The notes under the pieces were generated by a model. The model made no database searches, was not told the origin of the DNA, and saw nothing but the letters and a program-made list of their open reading frames with translations. From assembly GCF_005405885.1 (NCBI RefSeq), contig NZ_BJFL01000004.1, forward strand, positions 124,001 to 188,000: 64,000 bases of DNA, given 5' to 3'. A program made the translations under genes and the position numbers. This document shows, piece after piece, positions 25,975 to 35,071 of the stretch (the stretch's first letter is position 1; the number at the start of each line of letters is the position of its first letter). This DNA comes from Gandjariella thermophila (GTDB taxonomy: Bacteria; Actinomycetota; Actinomycetes; Mycobacteriales; Pseudonocardiaceae).

Positions 25975-27120
25975 ATGCCTCCCTACGACGTCATCGTGAT
26001 CGGGCTTGGCGGCATGGGCAGCGCCGCCGCCTACCGGCTGGCCCGGCGCGGCCGGCGGGTACTCGGCCTGGAGCGGTTCACCCCGGTGCACACCCACGGC
26101 TCCAGCCACGGCGGCTCGCGCATCACCCGCCAGGCCTACTTCGAGGACCCGGCCTACGTGCCGCTGCTGCTGCGCGCCCACGAGCTGTGGCTGGAGGTGG
26201 AGCGCGACTCGGGCCGGCACATCCTGCGCCTCACCGGCGGGCTGATGATCGGGTCGCCGGGCAGCCGCACCGTGGCGGGCAGCGTGGCCAGCGCGCGGCA
26301 GTGGGACCTGCCGCACGACCTGCTCGACGCCGGCGAGATCCGCCGCCGGTTCCCCACCATGCGGCCCGCCCCCGGCGAGGTCGCGCTGTACGAGCCGAAC
26401 GCCGGGCTGGTGGTGCCCGAGGAGAGCGTGGCCGCGCACCTCGACCTCGCCGCCCGCGCCGGCGCCGACCTGCGGTTCGGGCAGCGCGTGCGGTCCTGGT
26501 CGGCGCTCGGCGACGGCAGCGGCGTGCGGGTGGAAACCGCCGAGGCGGTGCACACCGCCGAGCGCCTGGTGGTCTGCCCGGGCGCCTGGGCGCCCGAGAT
26601 GCTCGCCGACATCGGCGTGCCGTTCACCGTGGAGCGGCAGGTGCAGTACTGGTTCGCGCCGCGCGGCGGTGTCGAACCGTTCCGCGCCGACCACCATCCC
26701 ATCTACGTCTGGGAGCGTGGTGGCCGCCAGTGCTACGGCTTCCCCGCGCTGGGCCGGCCGGAGGACGGCGTCAAGGTGGCGTTCTTCCGCGGCGGCCGCA
26801 CCTGCACCCCGGACACCATCGACCGCACCGTGCACCCGGAGGAGGTGGCCGCGATCGCCGAGTTCGCCGGCGCGGCAATCCCGGACCTACCCGGCACCTT
26901 CCTGCGCGCCGCCACCTGCATGTACACCAACACCCCCGACGAGCACTTCGTGATCGGCATCCACCCCGAGCACCACCAGGTGACCGTGGCCTGCGGGTTC
27001 TCCGGCCACGGCTTCAAGTTCGTCCCGGTGGTCGGCGAGATCCTGGCCGATCTCGCGCTCGACGGCGGCACCCGCCACCCCGTCGCGCTGTTCGACCCCA
27101 AACGTGCCTTCACCGGGTAA
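25975..27120 (+). CDS. soxA: Monomeric sarcosine oxidase (MSOX/SolA family)
   Basis: A 381-residue flavoprotein with the N-terminal dinucleotide motif [20 protein letters not shown] and the [15 protein letters not shown] block of the MSOX/N-methyltryptophan oxidase family. The covalent flavin-attachment region [11 protein letters not shown] places Cys at residue 315, the same number as in characterised MSOX. The reaction expected is oxidation of sarcosine to glycine, formaldehyde and peroxide. GAGGAG precedes the ATG. Neighbours supply its substrate from dimethylglycine. Confidence 0.9.
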   Translation: MPPYDVIVIGLGGMGSAAAYRLARRGRRVLGLERFTPVHTHGSSHGGSRITRQAYFEDPAYVPLLLRAHELWLEVERDSGRHILRLTGGLMIGSPGSRTVAGSVASARQWDLPHDLLDAGEIRRRFPTMRPAPGEVALYEPNAGLVVPEESVAAHLDLAARAGADLRFGQRVRSWSALGDGSGVRVETAEAVHTAERLVVCPGAWAPEMLADIGVPFTVERQVQYWFAPRGGVEPFRADHHPIYVWERGGRQCYGFPALGRPEDGVKVAFFRGGRTCTPDTIDRTVHPEEVAAIAEFAGAAIPDLPGTFLRAATCMYTNTPDEHFVIGIHPEHHQVTVACGFSGHGFKFVPVVGEILADLALDGGTRHPVALFDPKRAFTG

Positions 27121-27156
27121 CCCGACCCCGCCCCGAAGCCCGAGAGGCGACCCAGC

Positions 27157-28275
27157 ATGACCCAGACCGACCTGCCCGGCAGCCTCGTGCCCACGCTGCC
27201 CGGCCACTTCTACACCGACCCTGACCTGTTCGGCCGGGAGCAGCGGCGCATCTTCGAGTCGATGTGGTGCTGCGCGGTGCGCGCCGCGGACCTCCCCCGG
27301 CCCGGCGACTTCCGCACCGTCCAGATCGGACGCGAGAGCGTGATCGTGGTGCGCGGCCGGGACGGCACGCCGCGCGCGTTCCTGAACGTGTGCCGGCACC
27401 GCGGCGCACGGCTGTGCGTCGAGGAGTCCGGCACGGTGCGGCGCGCGTTCCAGTGCGCATACCACGCGTGGACCTACGGCACCGACGGGAAGCTCGTCGC
27501 CGCGCCGAACCTGACCTCGATGCCGGACGTGGACCGGGCCGGGTACGGGCTGGTGCCGGTGCACCTGCGCGAGTGGCTCGGCTACGCCTGGGTGTGCCTC
27601 GCCGACCCACCGCCGTCCTTTGTAGACACCGTAGCGGGCACGGTGGCCGAGCGGCTGGGCTCGGACACCGCGATCGACGCCTACGGCCTGCCCGGGCTGG
27701 AGCTGGGCAGGCGGATCCGCTACGACGTGGCGGCCAACTGGAAGCTCATCGTGGAGAACTTCATGGAGTGCTACCACTGCGCCACGATCCACCCGGAGCT
27801 CACCGAGGTGCTGCCCGAGTTCGCCGGCGGGTACGCGGCTCAGTACTACGTGGGCCACGGTGCCGCCTTCGGCCCGGAGGTCGACGGGTTCACCGTGGAC
27901 GGCGGCGCGGGCTTCGACCGGTTGCCCGGCGTCGGCGCCGACCAGGACCGCCGCTACTACGCGATCACGGTGCGGCCGCAGGTGTTCCTCAACCTGGTGC
28001 CGGACCACGTGATCCTGCACCGGATGTTCCCGGTCGCGGTGGACCGCACGATCGTGGAGTGCGACTGGCTGTACGCGCCGGAGGTGGTGGGTTCCGGCCG
28101 GGACCTCTCCCGCTCGGTCGAGCTGTTCCACCGGGTCAACCAGCAGGACTTCGCCGCCTGCGAGCGCTGCCAGCCGGCGATGGGTTCGCGCGCCTACGCC
28201 CGTGGCGGGGTGCTGGTCCCCTCGGAGCACCACATCGGCCGGTTTCACGAGTGGGTCCTCGCGGCGCTGGGTTGA
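27157..28275 (+). CDS. Rieske oxygenase large subunit, glycine betaine monooxygenase type (GbcA-like)
   Basis: A 372-residue ring-hydroxylating-type oxygenase. The Rieske cluster is bound by CRHRGARLC and CAYHAWTYG (residues about 78-108). The catalytic non-haem iron region reads NWKLIVENFMECYHCATIHPEL, giving the two His ligands. This motif and length are typical of quaternary-amine demethylases (GbcA, stachydrine demethylase) rather than aromatic dioxygenases. With dimethylglycine and sarcosine oxidases just upstream and a betaine importer in the island, glycine betaine demethylation is the best assignment; carnitine or another betaine cannot be excluded. Confidence 0.88.
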   Translation: MTQTDLPGSLVPTLPGHFYTDPDLFGREQRRIFESMWCCAVRAADLPRPGDFRTVQIGRESVIVVRGRDGTPRAFLNVCRHRGARLCVEESGTVRRAFQCAYHAWTYGTDGKLVAAPNLTSMPDVDRAGYGLVPVHLREWLGYAWVCLADPPPSFVDTVAGTVAERLGSDTAIDAYGLPGLELGRRIRYDVAANWKLIVENFMECYHCATIHPELTEVLPEFAGGYAAQYYVGHGAAFGPEVDGFTVDGGAGFDRLPGVGADQDRRYYAITVRPQVFLNLVPDHVILHRMFPVAVDRTIVECDWLYAPEVVGSGRDLSRSVELFHRVNQQDFAACERCQPAMGSRAYARGGVLVPSEHHIGRFHEWVLAALG

Positions 28276-28302
28276 GCCGGCGCCACCCTGCGCGGGCCGG
28301 CT
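28275..28302 (+). terminator. Candidate terminator after the betaine catabolic operon
   Basis: AGCCGGC (28275-28281) pairs with GCCGGCT (28296-28302) around a 14-base loop, beginning at the oxygenase stop codon. Confidence 0.45.
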
Positions 28303-28354
28303 TGTCGGGCTGTCCGCGTCCCACCGGGACCGCCGCGGGTGGCAGGCTGGCGGC

Positions 28355-28807
28355 ATGGCCGTATCCGACGAACCCGCCGCGCTGCCGCTGATGGTCGTGG
28401 ACGCCGCCAACGTGGTGGGCTCGGTGCCCGACGGGTGGTGGCGCGACCGGTTCGGGTCCGCCGAGCGGCTCCGCGACGCGCTGGTCGAGGTGGCGGCCCG
28501 CGGGCTGCCCGGGGATCGGCGCGGCACGGTGCCGGCGTGGGCGCGGCGGCCGCCGTTCGAGCTGGTCCTCGTGGTGGAGGGGGCCGCGCGGGGGCTCGGT
28601 TCGGCGCATGGAGTCCGGGTGGTCTCCGCGCCGGGCAGCGGCGACGACGCCATCGTCGACCTGCTGCGCGAGCGTGGCGCGGACCGTCCCTGCCTGGTGA
28701 TCACCGCAGACCGGGAGCTGCGCGGCCGGGTCACCGGGCTCGGCGCGTCCGTGGTGGGGCCCCGCGTGGTGTGGCCACCCCCGCCGGAGCGCGCCGAGAT
28801 CCCGTGA
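28355..28807 (+). CDS. Small NYN/PIN-like hypothetical protein
   Basis: A 150-residue protein with MVVDAANVVGSVPDGWW near the N-terminus and SGDDAIVDLLRERG and LVITADRELRGRV later. These resemble the Asp-rich core of PIN/NYN-type nuclease folds (an early xDxxN, a central DD and a late TADRELR). Relatives in actinobacteria are often labelled NTP pyrophosphohydrolase, without proof. The ATG was chosen from where the similarity begins; the frame is open earlier. Real activity unknown. Confidence 0.7.
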   Translation: MAVSDEPAALPLMVVDAANVVGSVPDGWWRDRFGSAERLRDALVEVAARGLPGDRRGTVPAWARRPPFELVLVVEGAARGLGSAHGVRVVSAPGSGDDAIVDLLRERGADRPCLVITADRELRGRVTGLGASVVGPRVVWPPPPERAEIP

Positions 28808-28810
28808 AGA

Positions 28811-29120
28811 TCACCGGCGGGGATCCGGCAGCCCGCGGCTGGCCACCGCGAACACCACCGGCACCGCGGCCTGCACCAGCAGCACGGCGACGAACGCTCC
28901 GCGCACCCCCACCCCGCCGGCGGCGAGAGACAGGAACAGCGAACCCAGCGTGGCCACGCCGAGGGCGAGCGAGGTCTGCTGCGTGGTGACGAACACGCCG
29001 CTGCCCACCCCGGCGCGGGCCGACGGCACGTCGGAGAGGACGATCCCGATCAGCGGGCTCATCACCATGCCCTGCCCGACGCCGGCGACGGCCATGCCGG
29101 GCAGCAGGTGGACCACCTCC
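28811..29120 (-). pseudogene. C-terminal remnant of an MFS drug-efflux transporter
   Basis: About 100 residues match the last two or three helices of 14-TM MFS efflux pumps: LLPGMAVAGVGQGMVMSPLI, then VPSARAGVGSGVFVTTQQ and LGVATLGSLFL. The first 300-350 residues are absent, and the sequence before the match (to 29176) is Cys/Arg-rich and not transporter-like. There is no room upstream for the rest, so the gene is truncated. Confidence 0.8.
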
Positions 29121-29213
29121 ACCCCGGTCGACGCGCAGAGCCGGCAGCGCCCGCACGCGCTGCACCGGATGGTCACCGGGGCCCCGGTCGGCGCGCCCGG
29201 CTGACCGGGCGGT

Positions 29214-29247
29214 CCGGTGGCGGCGACACTGCGGCCGCCGCCACCGG
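29214..29247 (-). terminator. Terminator after the large LGFP-repeat gene
   Basis: A perfect 11-bp stem, CCGGTGGCGGC with GCCGCCACCGG, and a 12-base loop sit 9 bases past the stop at 29256. Confidence 0.75.
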
Positions 29248-29255
29248 TTCTTTGA

Positions 29256-32200
29256 TCAGTAGTAGATCACCCGGGTGGCGCCGTTGGACGCGTACCACTC
29301 GATGGCGCCGTGCTGGAAGTTGTTGCGGCGGCCGCCGGTGATGCCGAACTCGTCGCTGGTCGGGTAACCGAGCCGGCCGCGTTCCCAGCCGAGCGCCGCC
29401 CACTGCTGGCGGATCGCGCCGTACACCGCCCACGCACCGGTGCCCGGCGTCCAGTAGATCGACGCACCACCACTGCCGCTGAAGTGGTTGTACCGGCCCA
29501 CGCCGTCCGGCGTGCCCCGCTCGTCGGTGACCGGGTAGCCCAGCGGGCCGCGCTCCCATCCCATGGCGGCCCAGTGCTGCCGGATCAGGCCATAGATCGC
29601 CCAGGCGCCGGTGCTCGGCGTCCAGTAGATCGACGCACCACCACTGCCGCTGAAGTGATTGAAGCGGCCGACCCCGTCCGGCGTGCCGGTCTCATCGGTG
29701 ACCGGGTAGCCCAGCGGTCCACGCTCCCATCCCATGGCGGCCCAGTGCTGCCGGATCGCCCCGTAGACGGCCCACGCGTGGGTGTTCGGCGTCCAGTAGA
29801 TCGACGCCCCGCCGGTGCCGTTGAAGTGGTTGTACCGGCCCACGCCGTCCGGCGTGCCGGTCTCGTCGGTGACCGGGTAGCCCAGCGGGCTGCCCGGACC
29901 GCCGATGGCCTTGTAGTGGGCGAGGATTTCGCCGTGCACCTCGTGCGCGCCGGTGCTGGGTGACCAGTAGATGGTTCCGGCCCGGTAGTCCTGGGCCATG
30001 CCGCCGCCCGGCGTGCTGTACACGGAGCCGACCGGGTCGGAGAGGAAGCCGCGGGACCCGCCCAGCTTCTCGTAGTAGTCCTCGATGGGATGGGTGTTCC
30101 CGGCGAGCTGGACCAGCGTCTCCGGGTTGCCGTCGTCGCCCTTCACCAGGTACGTGGCGGTCGCACCGAGCGTGTCGGTGGGGATGAAGGTGACGCTCTG
30201 GTGGATCACGTCGCCGGGCGCGATCACCTGGCCCTCGGCGATCGGGTCGGTGGTGGAGAACACGCCGGCGGGCGCCTTGGCCTTGGTGATGGTCAGCGGC
30301 ACGGTGCCGGTGTTGCCGATGTCGAAGGTCTTCGTCACCGACTGTCCAACCGGGACAGTGTTGAAGTCGAGCCCCTTCGGGGTCACGGTGAGCAGCGGCT
30401 GGCCGGTCAGCGCGGTCCCGGATAGCGGCACGGTGACCGAGCCGGCGTCGCCGTTGACCACGAGCTGGCCGCTGTCCGCGATGCCGGTGTCGCTGCCGGC
30501 GGTGGGCGTGTAGGTGACCGTGACGACGGTGCTGTTGCCGGGTGGCAGCACGGTCCCCGCGGACGGCAGGTTGGTCACGGTGAACGGGGCCGACGGCGCG
30601 GTGGCGCCGGTGATCGTCTCCGGCTGGGTGCCGGTGTTCACGATGCTCACGCCCAGTTCCTTGGCGGCGCCGGTGCGCACCTCCCCGAAGTCGAGGGTGG
30701 CCGGGCTGGCGCCGAGCCCGGGCTGGGTGCCGTTGCCGTGCAGGTCGACGCCCACGGTGCCGGCGTCGGTGGTGAACGACAGCGTGGCGGTGGCGGCACC
30801 CCAGGTGGACGGGGTGTAGCCGACCGAGACGTCCAGCGTCTGTCCCTTGAGGACGGTCGCTGGGAGTTGCGGTGGGCTGACCGAGAAGGGGGCGTCCGTG
30901 GTGATCTGCGAGACGGTGAGGTCGCGGCTGGCGGTCACGGTAACCGTGCCGGTCGCGGTGCTGCCCACCGCCACCGAGCCGAAGTCGTAGGGCTGCGCGG
31001 TGAGCACCGCGGTGCTGGGCCGGCCGAAGCCGAGCACCTTGCCGTCCCGGGTGCCCACGTACACCCGGCCGCCGTCGGTGCCGGGCACGGCGAACTTCGC
31101 CGCCACGCCGATCGGCGCGGAGTAGCGCAGGTGCATGACCCCGTTCTGCGGCACCGCGTCATAGGCGCGAAGCTGCGCGCCGGTGCCGCTCGGGCCGGTG
31201 CTGTAGACCACCCAGACCAGCGCGGAACCGGACGTGGTGCCCGAGGAGGTCACCACCGGGGAGCCGGAGGTGTAGCCGAAGGTGTCCACGCTGGTGCCCA
31301 CGGAGGTGAGCACCGGGTTGCCGCCCTGGACGCCGTACCGCAGCGCGCGCAGCGGACCGTTGCTCTCCACCGTGTAGACGTAGCCGCCGTCGCCGCCCCA
31401 CACCGCGGGGTGGCCCCACACGCCGTGGAACGGGCCGGTCATCCCCACCACGGCGTCGCCGCCGTTCGCGCCCTGGCCGCTGCCGCCGAGGTTGTCCCGG
31501 TCCAGCAGGTAGACCCGGCCGTCCTTGCCGACCTGCACGAGCAGGTGCGGGTGGCTGGTTCCGGCGCCGAAGGAGTCCGGCAGCGCCACCGGCCCGCCGG
31601 AACCGAGATCCGCGTCGTCCTGGTTGAGCTTGAGGTTGTCGTACGGGCTGAAGAAGCTCTGCGCGGCCAGCGTGCCGTCCGCGTTGACGCCGAGCCGCAC
31701 CACCGATTCGCCCAATGTGGACGGTGGCGGGCTGCCCGGCGCGGGCGCCGGGGCGATCCCGTTGCCGGTGGCGAAGAAGATCCGCCCGGAGTCGTCGGAG
31801 ACCAGCCCGCCGCCGGCCTGCCAGATGCCGCCCTCGGCGGAGGACTGCCCCGCCTCGGTGGTCCACATCGCGGTCTGCTTCCCGGTGGCGGCGTTGACCC
31901 CGACCACGTAACCCGCGTACGGGGTGCGGTCGCAGTGACCGCCGAACCCCGCGTAGACCACGCCGTCAAGGAGCAGCAGGCCAGGTCGCTGGTGCTGGGT
32001 CTTGGGATGGAACGGGGTGAGCGGGTCGTTGTCCGGCGAACCCTGAATGGTCACCGGGAAGTTGGTCTTCGTCGCGCCGGTGGCCGCGTCCAGCGCGAAC
32101 AGTTTCCAGTGCGGGTTGTCGACGTCGGGGCCGTCGTTGACCTTGGCCATCACGTACACCGCACCGGTGGCGGGGTTGTACACCGGGGTGGACGTCACGC

Positions 32201-32672
32201 CGATGTTCGGGGTGAGGTCACCGCAACTGACCGCGGACGCCGGCCAGGCGGGTCCGAGGTCCACCGTCCACTTCTGCGCGCCGGTGGCTGGGTTGAGCCC
32301 GTAGACCTTGTTGTTCTCGGTGGCCACCACCAGCGTCCCGGCCGCCACGATCGGTTGGGCGTACACCTGGCCGTCCACGGTGGCGGCGAACTGCTGGCCG
32401 AAGTCCGAGGAGGACACCGCGGACGGCGCGAGGTTCGGCTCGGCGGGGTCCCAGGCGGTGCGCTGGTTGTCGTGCGAGATCGTGACGGTGTCCGCGACCG
32501 CGCCGAACGGCGCCGCGAGCAGCGCCAGCCCGAACGCGGCGGCCGCGCCGAGCAGTAACCGGCGGGTGAGGCGGCGGGCTCCGCGTCTGCCGCCGGATTC
32601 CTCCTGCCCGGCAGTGCCGCGCGCTGAACGACTGGTTCGTCTGCTTTGCCTGCTACGGCGTGACGAGAACAC
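29256..32672 (-). CDS. Large secreted protein: beta-propeller, Ig-like (choice-of-anchor D) domains and LGFP repeats
   Basis: This 1,138-residue exoprotein begins with a very basic leader (SSRRSRQSRRTSRSARG) followed by a hydrophobic signal core ending near AVADTVT. Residues about 70-560 form a PQQ-type beta-propeller (repeats such as LVVATENNKVYGLNPATG). About 565-860 carry three ASH/choice-of-anchor-D Ig domains, each with a DFG or DFN core. The last 275 residues are LGFP repeats (GPLGYPVTDETGTPDGVG), modules that anchor proteins to the arabinogalactan layer in mycolata. GTG 32672 is preferred because GGGGAGGGA precedes it; an earlier GTG at 32702 is possible. Likely a wall-attached binding or scaffold protein; catalytic activity not evident. 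Confidence 0.85.
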   Translation of the reverse strand: MFSSRRSRQSRRTSRSARGTAGQEESGGRRGARRLTRRLLLGAAAAFGLALLAAPFGAVADTVTISHDNQRTAWDPAEPNLAPSAVSSSDFGQQFAATVDGQVYAQPIVAAGTLVVATENNKVYGLNPATGAQKWTVDLGPAWPASAVSCGDLTPNIGVTSTPVYNPATGAVYVMAKVNDGPDVDNPHWKLFALDAATGATKTNFPVTIQGSPDNDPLTPFHPKTQHQRPGLLLLDGVVYAGFGGHCDRTPYAGYVVGVNAATGKQTAMWTTEAGQSSAEGGIWQAGGGLVSDDSGRIFFATGNGIAPAPAPGSPPPSTLGESVVRLGVNADGTLAAQSFFSPYDNLKLNQDDADLGSGGPVALPDSFGAGTSHPHLLVQVGKDGRVYLLDRDNLGGSGQGANGGDAVVGMTGPFHGVWGHPAVWGGDGGYVYTVESNGPLRALRYGVQGGNPVLTSVGTSVDTFGYTSGSPVVTSSGTTSGSALVWVVYSTGPSGTGAQLRAYDAVPQNGVMHLRYSAPIGVAAKFAVPGTDGGRVYVGTRDGKVLGFGRPSTAVLTAQPYDFGSVAVGSTATGTVTVTASRDLTVSQITTDAPFSVSPPQLPATVLKGQTLDVSVGYTPSTWGAATATLSFTTDAGTVGVDLHGNGTQPGLGASPATLDFGEVRTGAAKELGVSIVNTGTQPETITGATAPSAPFTVTNLPSAGTVLPPGNSTVVTVTYTPTAGSDTGIADSGQLVVNGDAGSVTVPLSGTALTGQPLLTVTPKGLDFNTVPVGQSVTKTFDIGNTGTVPLTITKAKAPAGVFSTTDPIAEGQVIAPGDVIHQSVTFIPTDTLGATATYLVKGDDGNPETLVQLAGNTHPIEDYYEKLGGSRGFLSDPVGSVYSTPGGGMAQDYRAGTIYWSPSTGAHEVHGEILAHYKAIGGPGSPLGYPVTDETGTPDGVGRYNHFNGTGGASIYWTPNTHAWAVYGAIRQHWAAMGWERGPLGYPVTDETGTPDGVGRFNHFSGSGGASIYWTPSTGAWAIYGLIRQHWAAMGWERGPLGYPVTDERGTPDGVGRYNHFSGSGGASIYWTPGTGAWAVYGAIRQQWAALGWERGRLGYPTSDEFGITGGRRNNFQHGAIEWYASNGATRVIYY
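29327..29840 (-). repeat. Three near-identical 171-bp tandem units (LGFP repeats)
   Basis: The sequence CCAGTAGATCGACG recurs at 29451 and 29622, exactly 171 bp (57 codons) apart, and a third unit follows. Nucleotide identity is much higher than needed to keep the protein motif, pointing to recent duplication or gene conversion. Confidence 0.85.
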
Positions 32673-32862
32673 GGGTCCCTCCCCAGTGCCGACAGTGCGC
32701 ACGACCCTCGCCGCCCCGCCAACGAGCGCTCCGTGATCGCCGACGCGAGTCCGCCCTCGACGTCGTGGTCATGTGATCGCTCGACCCGGGGGCGGGCGTT
32801 ACGCAGTGCGAACCCGACCAAGGACGGGTTGACGGCCGCCCCGAGCCGGTCTACCGTCAACG

Positions 32863-32903
32863 GTGACTCGATGACCAGATTTCAAGATTGGTCACAGCGT
32901 CAC
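32863..32903. promoter_or_regulatory. Nested operator upstream of the TetR gene
   Basis: TGACCA (32872-32877) and TGGTCA (32889-32894) form an inverted repeat; GTGAC (32863-32867) and GTCAC (32899-32903) form a second one around exactly the same centre (32883). The 41-bp site ends 18 bases before the TetR start and is suited to two dimers. The divergent LGFP gene could share it. Confidence 0.65.
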
Positions 32904-32921
32904 GTCAGGCGGGAGGATCGG

Positions 32922-33653
32922 GTGACCGCGGACCGGGCGGAGACACGCCTCGACGAGGACGCGCGGTGGGCCAGGGCCGAGCGGATCCTCGACGCGGCCA
33001 CCGACCTGCTGCTGCGCTGGGGGTACAAGCGGGTCACCGTGGACGAGGTGGCCAAGCGCGCCTCGGTCGGCAAGGGCACCGTCTACCTGCACTGGAAAAC
33101 CCGGGACGCGCTGCTCTACGCCGCCGTGCTGCGCGAGTGGCTGGAGATGTTCGGTGCGCTCATCGACGGCATCCGACGGGACCCGGAGGAGTTGCGGCTG
33201 CACCGGCTGATCCGGGCGAGTTTCCTGGCCAGCATGGAGCGGCCGCTGATCCGGGCCACGCTCACCCAGGACCAGGAACTGCTCGGCCGGCTGACCGAGT
33301 ACGGCGCCGGTGGTGCGTTGCAGGCGGAGCAGACCGCGGCCCGCCGGGAGTACTACGCCATGCTGCGCGAGCACGGCCTGCTGCGCACCGACCTCGATCC
33401 GGACACCCAGGCGTACGCGCTGAGCGCCACCAGCACCGGGTTCTACCTGGCCACCCCACTGGTCATCGCGGAGCAGCGGCCCGACCTCTCGGCGCAGGCG
33501 GACGCGCTCGCATGGACGGTTCGCAACGCGTTCGAACCGGTGCCGCCGGCCGGTGCGGCCGCCGTCCGCGCGCTGGCACCCACGATCATCCGGCTCTTCG
33601 AGCGGCAGCGTGCGTTCGCGGAGCGGGAGCTGAGAGTTCAGCACCAGCCCTGA
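32922..33653 (+). CDS. TetR-family transcriptional regulator
   Basis: A 243-residue TetR protein with helix-turn-helix VTVDEVAKRASVGKGTVYLHW after a short N-terminal arm; the C-terminal ligand domain is family-variable. GTG 32922 has GGGAGG 5 bases upstream; the upstream in-frame ATG at 32871 lies in the operator. The P450 gene begins 28 bases after its stop, so TetR and P450 are likely co-transcribed and controlled by the operator above. Confidence 0.9.
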   Translation: MTADRAETRLDEDARWARAERILDAATDLLLRWGYKRVTVDEVAKRASVGKGTVYLHWKTRDALLYAAVLREWLEMFGALIDGIRRDPEELRLHRLIRASFLASMERPLIRATLTQDQELLGRLTEYGAGGALQAEQTAARREYYAMLREHGLLRTDLDPDTQAYALSATSTGFYLATPLVIAEQRPDLSAQADALAWTVRNAFEPVPPAGAAAVRALAPTIIRLFERQRAFAERELRVQHQP

Positions 33654-33681
33654 CCGGGCGCTCACCAAGGGGGTTTCCGCC

Positions 33682-34884
33682 ATGACCGCAACCGAGGGCG
33701 GCATCGGCCTCACCGCACCACCGGCCGACCCGGACGATCTGCTGGACTGGTTCGCCGACGCGCGCGCGAACCACCCGGTGGCCTGCGACGAGCACGGCGT
33801 GTGGCAGGTGTTCCGGTACGCCGACCTGTCGGAGGTGCTGGCGGATCCGGTTTCCTACTCCTCCGACCTGACCGGGCTGCTGCCGCCGCAGGAGGACTTC
33901 GAGCTGTTCCAGCGGGGCAACTTCGCGCGGATGGACCCGCCGCAGCACCGGAAGCTGCGCGGCCTGGTGAGCAAGGCGTTCACCCCGCGGTTGGTCGCCG
34001 GGCTGGAGCCACGGATCGCGAAGGTGACCACCGACCTGCTGGACGCGCTGGGCGGCGCCGACCGGTGGGACCTGGTCGACCGCCTCGCTTACCCGCTGCC
34101 GGTGACCGTGATCGCCGAGATGCTCGGCGTGCCGGCCGCGGACCAGCCGACGTTCCGCCGGTGGGCGGACGCGATGTTCGAGGACATCGACCAGCCGACG
34201 GTGCTGCCGGACGCGGAGTTCATGGAGTCCCGCGCGCGCCCGCTCCGCGAGATGAGCGCCTACCTGCTGGAGCACATCCGCGCCCGCCGCGCCGCCCCGC
34301 GGGACGACCTGATCAGCCACCTGGCACTCGCCGAGACGGACGGGGAACGGCTCACCGACGAGGAGATGATCGGCTTCGTCGGCCTGCTGCTGCTCGCCGG
34401 GCACATCACCACCACCCTGCTGCTCGGCAACGCGGTGACCTGCCTGCACGAGTTCCCGGAGGCCGCCGCCGCGCTGCGCGCCGACCGCGGGCTGATCCCG
34501 GCGGCGGTGGAGGAGGTGCTGCGGTTCCGCACGCCGTTCAGCCGGTTGGCCCGGCTGACCACCCGGGACGTGGTGCTGGGCGGGCAGGCGATCCCGGCGA
34601 AGCGGATGCTGCTGCTCTGGGTGACCTCGGCGAACCGGGACGGCGCGCACGTTCCCGAGCCGGACCGGTTCGACGTGCGCCGGCAGCCCAACACGCACCT
34701 CACCTTCGGGCACGGCATCCACTTCTGCCTCGGCGCCCCGCTGGCCCGGCTGGAGACGAGGGTGGCGCTCGGCATCCTGCTGGACCGGTTCGCGGAGATC
34801 GCCGTGGCCGGCGGGGCGGTGTGGCACGACCCGCGGATCATCGTCGGCCCCCGGAAGCTGCCCGTGGTCACCCGGCCGGTCTGA
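33682..34884 (+). CDS. Cytochrome P450
   Basis: A 400-residue soluble bacterial P450. The haem loop reads FGHGIHFCLGAPLARLE, the ExxR is EEVLR, and the PERF-like DRFDVRR is present. In the I helix the usual acid-Thr pair is replaced: AGHITTTLLLGN has Ile where most P450s have Glu or Asp, which may alter proton delivery. It is paired with a TetR regulator, no ferredoxin gene is nearby, and the substrate is unknown. Confidence 0.93.
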   Translation: MTATEGGIGLTAPPADPDDLLDWFADARANHPVACDEHGVWQVFRYADLSEVLADPVSYSSDLTGLLPPQEDFELFQRGNFARMDPPQHRKLRGLVSKAFTPRLVAGLEPRIAKVTTDLLDALGGADRWDLVDRLAYPLPVTVIAEMLGVPAADQPTFRRWADAMFEDIDQPTVLPDAEFMESRARPLREMSAYLLEHIRARRAAPRDDLISHLALAETDGERLTDEEMIGFVGLLLLAGHITTTLLLGNAVTCLHEFPEAAAALRADRGLIPAAVEEVLRFRTPFSRLARLTTRDVVLGGQAIPAKRMLLLWVTSANRDGAHVPEPDRFDVRRQPNTHLTFGHGIHFCLGAPLARLETRVALGILLDRFAEIAVAGGAVWHDPRIIVGPRKLPVVTRPV

Positions 34885-34973
34885 CAGCCTGTTCCGGAAC
34901 GGGACTGACCTGCGATGACGAGTATGGGAACGCGCCAGGGCGAACACCCGCGTTCCGGAACGAGCACTGAGCG
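34882..34973 (+). repeat. Dispersed 3'-end repeat, copy A (longest)
   Basis: Begins at the P450 stop codon (TGACAGCCTGTTCCGGAAC), contains the family core CCTGCGATGACGAGTATGGG and ends GAGCACTGAGCG. The palindrome GTTCCGGAAC occurs at both sides (34891-34900, 34952-34961). Confidence 0.8.
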
Positions 34974-35014
34974 ACCCCGGGGCGTGCCGGCGCGGCCGCA
35001 CGATCCCGGCGGCG

Positions 35015-35067
35015 CGGGCGGCGGGGTCCCCCGGCGGCCAGGGGGCGCCGGGGGACCCCGCCGCCCG
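35015..35067. terminator. Very strong bidirectional terminator between P450 and protease genes
   Basis: A perfect 22-bp stem (35015-35036 with 35046-35067) and a 9-base loop lie just before the protease stop codon at 35072, between convergent genes. Confidence 0.9.
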
Positions 35068-35071
35068 CCGA

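Noticed and set aside
32922-33653. The TetR protein as regulator of the carboxylase operators at 37972 and 38056
   Set aside because: Its own upstream dyad (TGACCA/TGGTCA) differs from ACCGAC/GTCGGT, so another TetR protein is more likely.
34882-34973. Dispersed repeat as an insertion sequence
   Set aside because: Copies are under 100 bp, encode nothing and have no target duplications that I can see; kept as a repeat of unknown nature.
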